From Flavobacterium ovatum (GTDB lineage: Bacteria; Bacteroidota; Bacteroidia; Flavobacteriales; Flavobacteriaceae), in NCBI RefSeq assembly GCF_040703125.1, contig NZ_CP160035.1:1364001-1428000 (forward strand): a DNA stretch of 64,000 nt. The letters run 5' to 3'. The translations under genes and the position numbers were made by a program. Each line of letters opens with the position of its first letter. Position 1 is the stretch's first letter. The notes beneath the pieces were generated by a model. It did not search any database. It saw only the letters and a program-made list of their open reading frames with translations, and had not been told where the DNA came from. Positions 28,102-37,055 of the stretch are shown one piece after another.

Positions 28102-29802
28102 TTAGGAACCCATGTTTTTTGTAATTTCTTCAATTTGATTTAATAAATCTTCAGGTTCAAAAGGTTTGTAAATAAAACCATTCATTCCGCTAGAAAATAT
28201 TTTATTCTTCACTTCCATAAATACGGATGCTGATAAAGCTAAAATAGGGATTAAAGTGTTGAATTTCCGAATCTCCATCGAAGCTGTATATCCATCCATT
28301 ACTGGCATTTGGATATCCATAAGTACAACATCGTATTTTTTCTTTTTGAACATGTCTACGGCAATTTGACCATCATATGCGACATCTACTATAAGTTGTT
28401 CTTTTTCGAGTATTTGTTTTGCCACCATGACATTTATTTTATTGTCTTCAACTAGTAATACTCTTTCTCCATTGAAATTATATTTTTTCTTTTGAGTAGG
28501 ATGTATTAATTCTTGGTCCAATGTTAGTTTTAATTCTAAATCAAAATAAAATCGACTTCCTGAGCCTAATTTACTTTCAATTTTAATTTCAGAATTCATT
28601 GCCTCAATAATACTCTTGACAATAGGCAGGCCTAGACCGGTTCCTCCATAAATCCTATTAGTGTCTGTAGAGGCTTGTGTAAATGCCTCCCAAATTTCAT
28701 CATGCTTATCTTCTGGAATACCTATTCCAGTATCGATTACTTCAGTATGCAATATTAGGCTGTGTTTTGTGAGTTGTTTACATGTTGTTATTAAAGTTAC
28801 GGTTCCTTTATCGGTGAACTTTATTGCATTTGTGACGAGGTTGTTAATCACTTGATTGTACCGAATTATATCCATCCAAACAATAGGTAAAGTGTCATCA
28901 ATTTCTAAATTCATAGAAATACCTTTTCGGAAGCAATTTGCTTCATGAATTTTTTTTATCTGCTTTATGGATGCCCCTATGTCAGTAGGTATTGGGTCTA
29001 ATTCAACGACGTTAGATTCCATTTTGCTGTAATCTAGGACATTGTTTAAAAGATTCAGTAATATCTTCCCTGAATAATTTAAAGCTTCAATGTTTTCTAA
29101 TTGGTCTTCTCTTGGATTAGTATCTCCCAAAATATATGAAAGGCCAATAACTGCATTAAGTGGCGTACGAATCTCATGACTCATTGTACTCAAAAATTTA
29201 GACTTTGAATTAGATGATTCAATGGCTTCTTCTCGTTTATCATGAATTTCGGAATAATAGCGTTCATTGTTTTTTGAAAATTGTATTAGTTGGTAGGTGA
29301 TCAAAAAAACCGTACTAATAATTGAGATTGGGTACACAATTGTTGATGCAATAGTAGTATCCATTTTTGTTTCGGAAAATAGATTGAAATTAGTTATATG
29401 TAGTAGTGTCCAGAATATTGCTGAAAGTGCTGAAAAAAAGATAATATAGTTCTTCTCTCTTCTAAAGGAAAATATTGTGAAAGGAAGTCCTAATGGGTAC
29501 ATTAATATAAATTCAACACTTCCAGTTTTCCCTATAAAAGAGGCTGCTGCTGCTACACTTAAATTTAATGTGATAAGATAGAGTATTCTTGCCAGTGTAA
29601 AGTTGCCTTTTTTAGCTATAATAGCAGCCACAATGAATAGTATAGCGGAAGTTCCCGTATTGTAGCTTAAGATGTCCATTTTTAAAAAATTTAATAATAG
29701 ACACCATATAATTGCTAGTGAAGCGGTAATTAAGGATAAAGAATATACCATTTTTACTCTTCTTATAGAGAATTCTGTATTTTTATTATTTTCTTCTTTC
29801 AT
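28102..29802 (-). CDS. Hybrid sensor histidine kinase/response regulator
   Basis: A 566-residue membrane protein. The N-terminal 180 residues contain about six hydrophobic segments with no large extracytoplasmic loop, suggesting sensing within or at the membrane. The HisKA domain has the phosphoacceptor in FLSTMSHEIRTPLNAVIGL (about residue 208). The ATPase domain has NLVTNAIKFTDKG (N box), DTGIGIPEDKHDEIWEAF (G1) and GGTGLGLPIVKSI (G2). A C-terminal receiver follows (RVLLVEDNKINVMVA, phosphoacceptor aspartate in VVLMDIQMPVMDGY, SASVF and YKPF). No output domain is fused, so a partner must act downstream. The signal is unknown. Confidence 0.93.
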   Translation of the reverse strand: MKEENNKNTEFSIRRVKMVYSLSLITASLAIIWCLLLNFLKMDILSYNTGTSAILFIVAAIIAKKGNFTLARILYLITLNLSVAAAASFIGKTGSVEFILMYPLGLPFTIFSFRREKNYIIFFSALSAIFWTLLHITNFNLFSETKMDTTIASTIVYPISIISTVFLITYQLIQFSKNNERYYSEIHDKREEAIESSNSKSKFLSTMSHEIRTPLNAVIGLSYILGDTNPREDQLENIEALNYSGKILLNLLNNVLDYSKMESNVVELDPIPTDIGASIKQIKKIHEANCFRKGISMNLEIDDTLPIVWMDIIRYNQVINNLVTNAIKFTDKGTVTLITTCKQLTKHSLILHTEVIDTGIGIPEDKHDEIWEAFTQASTDTNRIYGGTGLGLPIVKSIIEAMNSEIKIESKLGSGSRFYFDLELKLTLDQELIHPTQKKKYNFNGERVLLVEDNKINVMVAKQILEKEQLIVDVAYDGQIAVDMFKKKKYDVVLMDIQMPVMDGYTASMEIRKFNTLIPILALSASVFMEVKNKIFSSGMNGFIYKPFEPEDLLNQIEEITKNMGS

Positions 29803-30764
29803 AGGGATGGTAAATTTTCATCAATAAATGTATCATTTTTTAATTAGAGTACCTTGTTTTTGATTTTTTTTATGAAAATAAAAGAATATAAAGCTTGTTA
29901 AATTTTATTTTTTATGCTTTTTATCGATGTTTAATGCTTTTTGTAGATTCCGTAATGTAGAGGGAGCTGATTTATATACACGAATTGCAAACCCACTACT
30001 AATGTCGAAGATTTTTATTTCTATCTTAGAGTAGCTGATTTTGTGAGTTAACAGCATGTTATCCAGTTATCAGTGCTTGCTTTTATTTTGAAAGTAGCGA
30101 GTAGTGTTTGCAACGCGGTTTGTTGGTGATAAATGAATATCTAATAATTCTGAAGAGTGCGGTTCTGCTAGTTTTTTTTAATCATTACAAGTAGATTCTA
30201 AAGATTTGCGTTGCAAATGCTACGTTTTTTTCGGTTATAATTTAAATTGGTACTCGATGCAGTTAAGTACCAGGTATCAGGGTAAACGAGTTGTGCAAAC
30301 GATAATATTAGGTGTTTCAATTGTTATGTATCCGAAGTCGGGAGACTTCGGATAGCGGGCTTACAATCCTTGTTCGTCCTAAATTCATCTTTGTTTATTT
30401 CAATCCCACAATATGGGCAGGTGCATTTTTTTTCGTCTTTTTTATGTTCTTGGATTCTCTCGATAAATGCAGAGCTTATTATTCCTGTTGGAAGATCGAG
30501 CCGACTTTGTGTATTTATTTCTGATGCTCAACTTTCTGGGGATTTTATAATGCTATGAGTGACAGGAAAACAAAAAATGCAACTCATTATAAGTTGCTTT
30601 AACCTAAATTTTCCCGTTGTAAACGCTACGTTTTTTGGTTTTAATTTAATTAGGTACTCTGCGCAGTCCAATACTAGGGTTTATGGCACACTGATACCAG
30701 TGGGAGGTTGATATTGGCAGGAACAATCTCAAATCAAGTTGATGTCTGGTTTTGCTTAATTGCT
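29803..30764. other. Gene-poor region with degenerate repeats, left of the IS66 element
   Basis: Contains two diverged direct repeats (30207-30283 and 30611-30690) that share TGCTACG/CGCTACG followed by TTTTTT, a conserved TAATTTAA-ttGGTACTC block and GTCCAATAC/GTTAAGTAC. It also has a 10-bp hairpin, ATCCGAAGTC/GACTTCGGAT at 30332-30355, and a decayed reading frame (30324-30527). The stretch 30737-30756 is the displaced 3' end of the terC-like gene. Confidence 0.55.
30324..30527 (-). pseudogene. Remnant frame with a CxCxxC zinc-knuckle-like motif
   Basis: An open frame of 67 codons on the minus strand without an ATG. It reads LPTGIISSAFIERIQEHKKD, then KKCTCPYCGIEINKDEF. The CTCPYC string resembles the zinc-binding start of HNH nucleases or zinc ribbons. 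The downstream part runs into a palindromic repeat. It is probably the trace of a lost gene, and the family cannot be named with confidence. Confidence 0.3.
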
Positions 30765-30835
30765 GTATCCGCCCGACGAACCACATATTTTTTAGATTAA
30801 CCTAAGGTATTAGTTTTGTTCTAAACAATTTAGAC

Positions 30836-31117
30836 ATGGACAAAAATGAATTTATGTTATCCCAAGTAGAATCTTGGAAACAAAGTGGACTTTCACAACA
30901 AGGGTATTGCGATCAAGCAGGTATTAAATTAGGAACCTTCAGCTATTGGATACGAAAAAGCAAAAATGAAGAAGCACAAAGCGGAGGTTTTATTGCACTG
31001 AAAAAACCAGTTTTAGCTTTAGAAAACAAATACGAAATCGTTTACCCTAATGGAGTTGTGCTGCGAGTGGATACGGATAATTTAAGTGAACTTTCGGCTT
31101 TAGTAAACCTATATTAG
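30836..31117 (+). CDS. tnpA: IS66 accessory protein TnpA
   Basis: A 93-residue HTH-containing accessory protein of IS66. The N-terminal half fits the family: SQVESWKQSGLSQQGYCDQAGIKLGTFSYWIRK. The C-terminal strand segment is YEIVYPNGVVLRVDTDNLSELSALV. It is needed with TnpB and TnpC for transposition in studied IS66 members. Its TAG stop shares one base with the GTG start of tnpB. Confidence 0.9.
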   Translation: MDKNEFMLSQVESWKQSGLSQQGYCDQAGIKLGTFSYWIRKSKNEEAQSGGFIALKKPVLALENKYEIVYPNGVVLRVDTDNLSELSALVNLY

Positions 31118-31455
31118 TGTTTAGCCTTAGTAGTTCACATACCTTTTTGCTCTACCCCAAAGTTTGCGATATGCGCAAAAGCTTTAATGGTTTGTGTGGT
31201 CTTGTTACCAATGAATTAGGACGCGTAGCACACAGTGGAGAAGTATTCATTTTTATCAATCGCAATAATAATCAGATGAAACTTTTGCACTGGGAATCTG
31301 GTGGTTTTGTTCTTTATCACAAGCGCTTAGAGCAAGGGACTTTTGCTGGTTCAACCGGTACTAAATTGCAAATTAATTGGAGTGATTTGGTGTTGATGAT
31401 CGAAGGAATTCAAATCATAAAAAGCAATAAAAAAAGGAGATTTTCTTTGGAATAA
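31117..31455 (+). CDS. tnpB: IS66 accessory protein TnpB (IS66 Orf2)
   Basis: A 112-residue protein of the IS66 Orf2 family. The core is LLYPKVCDMRKSFNGLCGLV, VFIFINRNNNQMKLLHWESGGFVLYHKRLEQGTF and INWSDLVLMIEGI. It likely starts at the GTG overlapping the tnpA stop; the next in-frame ATG (31171) would cut conserved residues. Confidence 0.92.
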   Translation: MFSLSSSHTFLLYPKVCDMRKSFNGLCGLVTNELGRVAHSGEVFIFINRNNNQMKLLHWESGGFVLYHKRLEQGTFAGSTGTKLQINWSDLVLMIEGIQIIKSNKKRRFSLE

Positions 31456-31504
31456 AACAGCCCTAAGCCTTGGTAAATATAGGATTTTGACGTATATTTA
31501 GCCT

Positions 31505-33160
31505 ATGGAAATAGACCTAGATAACGTATCAAAACAGGAACTTTTTGAGCTTTTAACTAAAGCTCAAAAAAACATGTTTGTGCTGGATAAAACTATTTTT
31601 GAACAAAGTGAAACTATTTCTGTTCAAGGTAAAACTATCTCCAAACAAGATAAAAAACTTGTTAAGCTTGAAAAAAAGGAAGTCGTGTTAGAAGGTAAAG
31701 CTTCTAAATTAGAAGGTAAAGCTTTTAAATTAGAAGAACGAGTTGAAGAACTTCAACGTTTAGTAGAATTACTGCGCCGTATGCAGTTTGGTCAAAAACG
31801 AGAGCGTTTTGAAGATCCTTCTCAAACTACTTTACCTTTAGATCTAGAACAAGAGCTCCTGCAAGAACAAGAAGAAGTTATCAAAGAAGAAATCACTTAT
31901 TCTCGTTCTAAAAAGAAACATCCTGGCAGGGCTAAACTTCCGGATCATTTACCAGTTGAAGAAATCGAGATTTACCCTGAAGGAGATTTATCTGATCAGG
32001 TTTGTATTGGCAAAGAAACTACAGATGTGCTTGATTATGTTCCGGGACACTTTAAAATCAAAAGATATATCCGATACAAATACGCGACTAAGGATAAAGA
32101 CAATACTAAGATATCCATCGGGGATTTACCCGAAAGAATCATAGATAAAGGAATACCCTCAGAAGGACTACTAGCCACTATCTTAGTAGATAAATATGTG
32201 GATCACCTTCCGCTATATCGTCAAAAGCAACGGTTCTCTAGAGAAGATATCGATATTGCTTCTTCTACAATAGATGGTTGGGCGGCTCAGAGCATGGATG
32301 CTTTAAAACCCTTGTATGAGAAGCTGGTTATGGATATCAAAAATGAAGGTTACCTTCAAGTTGATGAAACCACCATCAAGGTTTTAGACGACAAGAAAAA
32401 AGACAAAACGCATCTCGGTTATTATTGGGTGTATCATGCCCCAATATCAAAACTTGTAATGTTCAATTACAGCCCTACTCGTGCAAGTAGCGCTGCACTA
32501 CCTATTTTGCAAAACTTTAAAGGTTACTTGCAAACAGACGGATATGCAGGCTACAAAGCTTATGGAAAAAAATCAGATATTACTCATCTGGGCTGTTGGG
32601 CACACGCTAGGCGAGAATTTGAAAGAGCATTAGATAATGACAAGCAAAAAGCACAACATGTTTTAGTTGAAATACAAAAGCTATATGCGGTGGAGCGCAA
32701 AACAAAAGAACAAAACCTTAGACCTGAGCAAATCAAAGAGCTGAGGCTTCAGGAAAGCTTACCTATTATAAACGAACTAGGTAAATGGATGTTTTTGCAA
32801 ATCAAACTAACCCTACCAAAAAGTCAGATTGGCAAAGCTCTTGCATACTCTCAAACAAGATGGGATAATTTATCGGCATACCTATTAGATGGCAACTTGC
32901 AAATAGATAATAATCTGGTGGAAAATGCAATCAGACCAGTAGCCATAGGTAGAAAGAATTATCTTTTTGCCGGATCGCACGATGCTGCTCAAAGAGCGGC
33001 TATGGCCTATACCTTTTTTACTAACTGCAAAAAACATAACGTAAATCCTTTTGAGTGGCTAAAATATACCCTTGAGAATATCCAATCTATAAACCACAAG
33101 AATATTAAAGACTTGTATCCCCACAATTACAAGCAACTAGCGGAATCTACACCATTGTAA
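31505..33160 (+). CDS. tnpC: IS66 transposase TnpC
   Basis: A 551-residue DDE transposase. The N-terminal coiled coil is unusually repetitive (KASKLEGKAFKLEERVEELQ, with short EGKA repeats), followed by LLRRMQFGQKRERF, typical of the family. The zinc-finger-like segment is weak. The catalytic domain includes LQVDETTIKVLD, GYLQTDGYAGYKAYG, THLGCWAHARREFERAL and LQIDNNLVENAIRPVAIGRKNYLFAGSH. It appears full length and intact, so the element may still be active. Confidence 0.93.
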   Translation: MEIDLDNVSKQELFELLTKAQKNMFVLDKTIFEQSETISVQGKTISKQDKKLVKLEKKEVVLEGKASKLEGKAFKLEERVEELQRLVELLRRMQFGQKRERFEDPSQTTLPLDLEQELLQEQEEVIKEEITYSRSKKKHPGRAKLPDHLPVEEIEIYPEGDLSDQVCIGKETTDVLDYVPGHFKIKRYIRYKYATKDKDNTKISIGDLPERIIDKGIPSEGLLATILVDKYVDHLPLYRQKQRFSREDIDIASSTIDGWAAQSMDALKPLYEKLVMDIKNEGYLQVDETTIKVLDDKKKDKTHLGYYWVYHAPISKLVMFNYSPTRASSAALPILQNFKGYLQTDGYAGYKAYGKKSDITHLGCWAHARREFERALDNDKQKAQHVLVEIQKLYAVERKTKEQNLRPEQIKELRLQESLPIINELGKWMFLQIKLTLPKSQIGKALAYSQTRWDNLSAYLLDGNLQIDNNLVENAIRPVAIGRKNYLFAGSHDAAQRAAMAYTFFTNCKKHNVNPFEWLKYTLENIQSINHKNIKDLYPHNYKQLAESTPL

Positions 33161-33162
33161 CA

Positions 33163-34122
33163 TTACGCTCCTATGAATAATCGCATCGTATAAAACAACA
33201 TGTAGTTGCTCGGGTGGATACTAATTGCTAATGATGCAATAATTGAAGTTAATAGAATGGCAGAAATGATTATCAGTGCTATAAATATAGGAATTGGATA
33301 AATGTCAGACAGGAACATTTTTATACCTATAAAAATCAGAATTAGTGATAAACCAACTTTTAAGAATCGGAAGACACCGTGCATACCTGCAAGTGCAAAG
33401 TATAAAGATCGTAATCCGAGAATTGCAAAAGCATTAGAAGTGTAAACAATAAATGGATCATTAGTGATTGCTAATATTGCGGGGATAGAGTCCACGGCAA
33501 AAATTAAATCACTTACTTCAACCATTAATAATACAATAAATAAAGGAGTAGCGTAAGTCTTAGTATCTTGTTTTACAAAGAATTTACTACCTTGAAAAGT
33601 TTTTGTTACAGGGAATATTTTCTTAAACAAACGGACAACTGGATTTTTATCAGGATCAATTTTTTGCTCGTCCTGCAAGAGCATTTTAATTCCTGTGAAA
33701 ACAAGAAATATCGCAAATAAGTAAATAATCCAATGGAATTGATTGATGAGTGCTATACCAGCGAAAATAAAAATCGCCCGCATAACCAATGCACCAAGGA
33801 TGCCCCAAAAAAGAATTTTATGTTGATAAATGGACGGAACGTTAAAATAAGAAAATATTAAGATGAAAATAAAAATATTGTCAACACTAAGTGATTTCTC
33901 AATCAAATATCCTGTTAAAAATTCTAATGCTTTTTCTTTGCCAAACAAGTGGTAAATTCCGTAGTTGAAAACTAAAGCAAGTGAAATCCATGCAAAAGTC
34001 CATATAAGTGCTTCTTTTACTTTTACTTCATGTTCCTTACGGTGAAATACACCTAAGTCTAAGATTAACATTATCAAAACAAAAACATTAAACCCTATCC
34101 AATACCAAATATTAATTTCCAT
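33163..34122 (-). CDS. TerC/Alx-family membrane protein with C terminus rewritten by IS66
   Basis: A 319-residue integral membrane protein of the TerC family (Mn2+ export or tellurite-resistance related). About nine hydrophobic segments are present, with the family motifs DLGVFHRKEHEV, LIEKSLSVDNIFIFILIFSYF and VEVSDLIFAVDSIPAILAITNDPFIVYTSNAFAILGLRSLYF (the acidic residues line the ion path). The last 19 residues (SIHPSNYMLFYTMRLFIGA) are encoded inside the right end of the IS66 element. Joining across the target duplication gives the ancestral end ASLAIKQNQTST and then a TGA. The core is intact, so the protein probably still works. Confidence 0.92.
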   Translation of the reverse strand: MEINIWYWIGFNVFVLIMLILDLGVFHRKEHEVKVKEALIWTFAWISLALVFNYGIYHLFGKEKALEFLTGYLIEKSLSVDNIFIFILIFSYFNVPSIYQHKILFWGILGALVMRAIFIFAGIALINQFHWIIYLFAIFLVFTGIKMLLQDEQKIDPDKNPVVRLFKKIFPVTKTFQGSKFFVKQDTKTYATPLFIVLLMVEVSDLIFAVDSIPAILAITNDPFIVYTSNAFAILGLRSLYFALAGMHGVFRFLKVGLSLILIFIGIKMFLSDIYPIPIFIALIIISAILLTSIIASLAISIHPSNYMLFYTMRLFIGA

Positions 34123-34461
34123 AATTATATAGTTTTAATTTTATAAAAACAGGTACTTGTAAATAAGGACATAATGTAAACAATGGGTATTATGGACTGG
34201 TAAAGTTTAGGTTTTTTTAAGGGTATTAAATTACGATTAATTTGAAAATAAAGTAAAAAGATGAAGTTTTTTTAGCAAAACTTTATAATGTTCTTTCATT
34301 AAATAAGGTGGTGTTTACACTTAAAACGATAGTGCAGATTTGTAATCCATGCTTATTTCAATATTATATTCAATTTCTTGTTTTGTTGCAGTTTACTAAG
34401 TTAAAATATAGTTGTGTTGAATTATTAAAAGGTATATTGCTTGAAATCTTAAAAGTTAGAA
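34123..34461. other. Divergent intergenic region
   Basis: A spacer between the terC-like gene and the PAS protein, which point away from each other, so both promoters must be here. AT-rich; no recognisable riboswitch, RNA gene or strong -33/-7 pair was found. Confidence 0.4.
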
Positions 34462-35073
34462 ATGAAACATTTTGAAGAAACAAAAGCATTGCTACATAAT
34501 TCAGTTCTGTTTTATATAATTACGGCTAGCATGGATGGTAATTATTCTTATGTGAATGAAAATTATTCTAGAGAATTTTCGCACATTAACAACAGTTTAG
34601 TTGGTCAGCCTTGTTATATTACAATGCATCCTGATGATATGAATACGTGTGTTGAAGTTTCAGCTAAATGCTTTGAGAATCCGGGTAAATTATTTCTAGC
34701 AACAATTAGAAAACACGATGGAAGAGGTGGTTATGTTTATACTCAGTGGGAATATAAAGCAATGTTTGATGATCAAAATAATCCAGCTGGGATATTTTGT
34801 CTAGGATATAATATAACAAAATATGTTGCTGAAGAATTACAGCTACAAAATTCACGGGTAGAAAACGAGAAAAATTTGGTAAAAATCGAAAAAATGATTT
34901 TTCAACAATCACATCTTATACGGGCTCCTTTAAGTAATATAATGGGACTTACTGATATTTTAGATAAAACACTAATGGATAGTAATACGAGTAATATTTG
35001 TGATATGATATCCGAAAGCGCAAACCAATTGGATGACGTTATTAAAAGTATTGTAAATATTGGTAGAATGTAA
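34462..35073 (+). CDS. PAS domain protein with a histidine-kinase DHp helix but no ATPase domain
   Basis: A 203-residue soluble protein. Residues 15-125 form a PAS domain (VLFYIITASMDGNYSYVNENYSREF, then YTQWEYKAMFDDQNNPAGIFCLGYNITKY). A helix follows, then a HisKA-like dimerisation helix QQSHLIRAPLSNIMGLTDIL with histidine 151, arginine and proline in the usual phosphoacceptor pattern. It ends after the second DHp helix, and no HATPase sequence follows before or after the stop in any frame. It could be a phosphotransfer or decoy partner for another kinase, or a truncated kinase. Single gene. Confidence 0.75.
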   Translation: MKHFEETKALLHNSVLFYIITASMDGNYSYVNENYSREFSHINNSLVGQPCYITMHPDDMNTCVEVSAKCFENPGKLFLATIRKHDGRGGYVYTQWEYKAMFDDQNNPAGIFCLGYNITKYVAEELQLQNSRVENEKNLVKIEKMIFQQSHLIRAPLSNIMGLTDILDKTLMDSNTSNICDMISESANQLDDVIKSIVNIGRM

Positions 35074-35442
35074 TGTATTTGCCGTTTATTATCCATGTTT
35101 GGGGAATTCTACTAGCTAGTAGTTTACGTGTGAGCCTTCTTTGTTACATCTCAAATATGCGATATCCAAAGTTCTAGTTTTTGCCAAATAGGTAAGGTGT
35201 TTTTACAAATTAGATGATTGAATTCCAAGCTATTTTAACTAATCTTGATAGAAATTAAAGTCCGTTATAGCAGGTATTTGTTTATAAAGATAGTAAAGGA
35301 CAGTAGGAGGGATATTCTTGATATTCAATAATTGTTTGCTCCTTGAAATCAGTAGTTAATTCAGTATTTCTTGCGTTAAAGTTTAATTAATTAGGGACCG
35401 TTTCTTTGATATAAGTTGTTATTTTGTGTAAAAATTAGTCCA
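35074..35442. other. Intergenic spacer
   Basis: No open frame, RNA or strong hairpin was recognised. It separates the PAS protein from the metallophosphoesterase on the same strand. Confidence 0.4.
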
Positions 35443-36675
35443 ATGGGTTTTAGATTATTGTTTTTTTTCTCGATATTATTGATTGTGGAGGTTTACGCCT
35501 ACCAAGCGATCAAGACGCTCATTAAGGGAAAATGGTTGTTGATGGGGTATTCGGTTTTGAGTGTTTTTCTCTTTGTATATATTGTGTATTCATTTTTAAG
35601 TTTTGACCGTTCTGTTGGGCAAACCAAGCATACTATGTTTGCAATGGGATTGATGTTGTTGGTTTATATTCCTAAGATTGTGTTGGCTTTGGTTTTACTA
35701 GGTGAGGATTTGTATCGATTGATTTCGGGAATGTTTCGTGCGGCTGTTGGTGATTCTTCGGAAGGTTTTTTGGCAGCTCGACGTACTTTTGTGAGTCAGA
35801 TTGGTTTGACATTGGCATCGATTCCGTTTTTATCTTTGATTTACGGAATGACGATAGGGAAGTATAATTACAAAGTCATCAATCAGCGCATTTATTTTCC
35901 AGATTTACCAGAGGCTTTTGATGGTTTTACGATTACACAAATTTCGGATGTGCATTCGGGTAGCTTTGATGATGCTGAAAAAATCAATTACGCTATTGAT
36001 TTGGTTAATGAGCAAAACTCGGATATGGTTTTATTTACGGGTGATATTGTGAATACTCACGCCACAGAAATGCACCCTTGGATTGAGACTTTCAAACGTA
36101 TTCATAAACCTGCTTACGGGAAATATTCGGTTTTAGGGAATCATGATTATGGTGAATATTTGGATTGGAAAACTCAAAAAGAGAAAGACGATAACTTTGA
36201 AGCTATCAAGAAACTGTATGGTGATATTGACTTTGAGTTATTGTTGAATGAACATCGTTTTATTGAAAAAGGTGAAGATAAAATAGCCTTAATTGGAGTT
36301 GAAAATTGGGGTCGTAGTTTTAAAAAAGCAGGAGATATCAATAAGGCATCTCATGGGGTAGCTAATGAAGATTTTAAAATTGTAATGAGTCATGATCCTT
36401 CCCATTGGGATTATGAATTAAAAGAACACGAAAAGAATTTTCAATTGACATTTTCAGGACATACACACGGAATGCAGTTTGGAATTGAAATTCCAGGTGT
36501 TTTCAAGTGGAGTTTGGCGCAGTATATGTACCCCCAATGGGCAGGTTTGTATGAAGTTTTGGGACGTTATATCTATGTAAACCGTGGTTTTGGCTTCCAT
36601 GCATACCCTGGAAGAGTAGGAATTATGCCTGAAATCACGGTGATAGAACTAAAAAAAGGAGAGAAAGTAACATAA
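35443..36675 (+). CDS. Membrane-anchored metallophosphoesterase
   Basis: A 410-residue protein. The ATG at 35443 (MGFRLLFFFSILLIVEVYAY) is chosen over a TTG at 35416. The first 150 residues hold about four membrane segments. The calcineurin-like phosphoesterase domain (about 165-400) has all metal-binding blocks: ITQISDVHSGSF, DMVLFTGDIVNTH, VLGNHDYGEY, VMSHDPSHWD and LTFSGHTHGMQFG. It resembles YkuE-like enzymes. Substrate unknown; lipid-linked or cell-wall pyrophosphates are possible. Confidence 0.9.
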   Translation: MGFRLLFFFSILLIVEVYAYQAIKTLIKGKWLLMGYSVLSVFLFVYIVYSFLSFDRSVGQTKHTMFAMGLMLLVYIPKIVLALVLLGEDLYRLISGMFRAAVGDSSEGFLAARRTFVSQIGLTLASIPFLSLIYGMTIGKYNYKVINQRIYFPDLPEAFDGFTITQISDVHSGSFDDAEKINYAIDLVNEQNSDMVLFTGDIVNTHATEMHPWIETFKRIHKPAYGKYSVLGNHDYGEYLDWKTQKEKDDNFEAIKKLYGDIDFELLLNEHRFIEKGEDKIALIGVENWGRSFKKAGDINKASHGVANEDFKIVMSHDPSHWDYELKEHEKNFQLTFSGHTHGMQFGIEIPGVFKWSLAQYMYPQWAGLYEVLGRYIYVNRGFGFHAYPGRVGIMPEITVIELKKGEKVT

Positions 36676-36750
36676 TTCGTTAAAAATGCTACATTTGCAC
36701 ATTAAATATCTATTTTTTTAGTAGATTTAAAATATTAAATTTTTGGTTTT

Positions 36751-37047
36751 ATGTCAAAATTCGGAGAACTTATAAGCGCACATGTTCCTGTGTTAATAGA
36801 CTTTTACACAGAATGGAACGAAGCATCATTGTCTATGCATCCTGTCATTAAGGATGTAGCAGCAGCACTTGGCGATAAAGCTAAGGTGATTAAAATTGAT
36901 GTGGATAAAAATCAAGAATTGGCTGAGGCCTTACGAATCAAGGGACTTCCTACTTTGATGATTTACAAAGATGGGCAAATGATTTGGAGACAGTCAGGCG
37001 AGTTAGATGCTAATAGTATTATTGCCATTGTTCAAGAGCAATTGTAG
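36751..37047 (+). CDS. Thioredoxin-fold protein lacking the redox cysteines
   Basis: A 98-residue thioredoxin-like protein. The fold markers are present: VPVLIDFYTEW, KVIKIDVDKNQELAEALRIKGLPTLMIYKDGQ with the cis-proline loop GLPT. The active-site WCGPC is replaced by WNEAS (residues 22-26), and there is no cysteine anywhere in the protein. It cannot do thiol-disulfide exchange and is more likely a binding or chaperone-like protein. It follows the phosphoesterase by 75 bases on the same strand. Confidence 0.88.
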   Translation: MSKFGELISAHVPVLIDFYTEWNEASLSMHPVIKDVAAALGDKAKVIKIDVDKNQELAEALRIKGLPTLMIYKDGQMIWRQSGELDANSIIAIVQEQL

Positions 37048-37055
37048 CTTTGTAA

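Larger units (their letters stand above)
30765..33221 (+). mobile_element. Complete IS66-family insertion sequence
   Basis: A 2457-base element with three genes tnpA, tnpB and tnpC. The ends are imperfect inverted repeats: the left starts GTATCCGCCCGACGAACC, and the right end read on the other strand starts GTATCCACCCGAGCAACT; 18 of the first 22 positions match. It is flanked by a perfect 8-base direct repeat, TAATTGCT, at 30757-30764 and 33222-33229, the target-site length expected for IS66. Size, gene content and target duplication agree. It sits in the 3' end of the terC-like gene. Confidence 0.95.

Noticed and set aside
29952..33166. GTAATGT at 29952 and CATTAC at 33161 as possible ends of the IS66 element
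   Set aside because: Only seven bases match and flanking bases show no target duplication. The pair at 30765/33221 has 18 of 22 matching bases and a perfect 8-base duplication.
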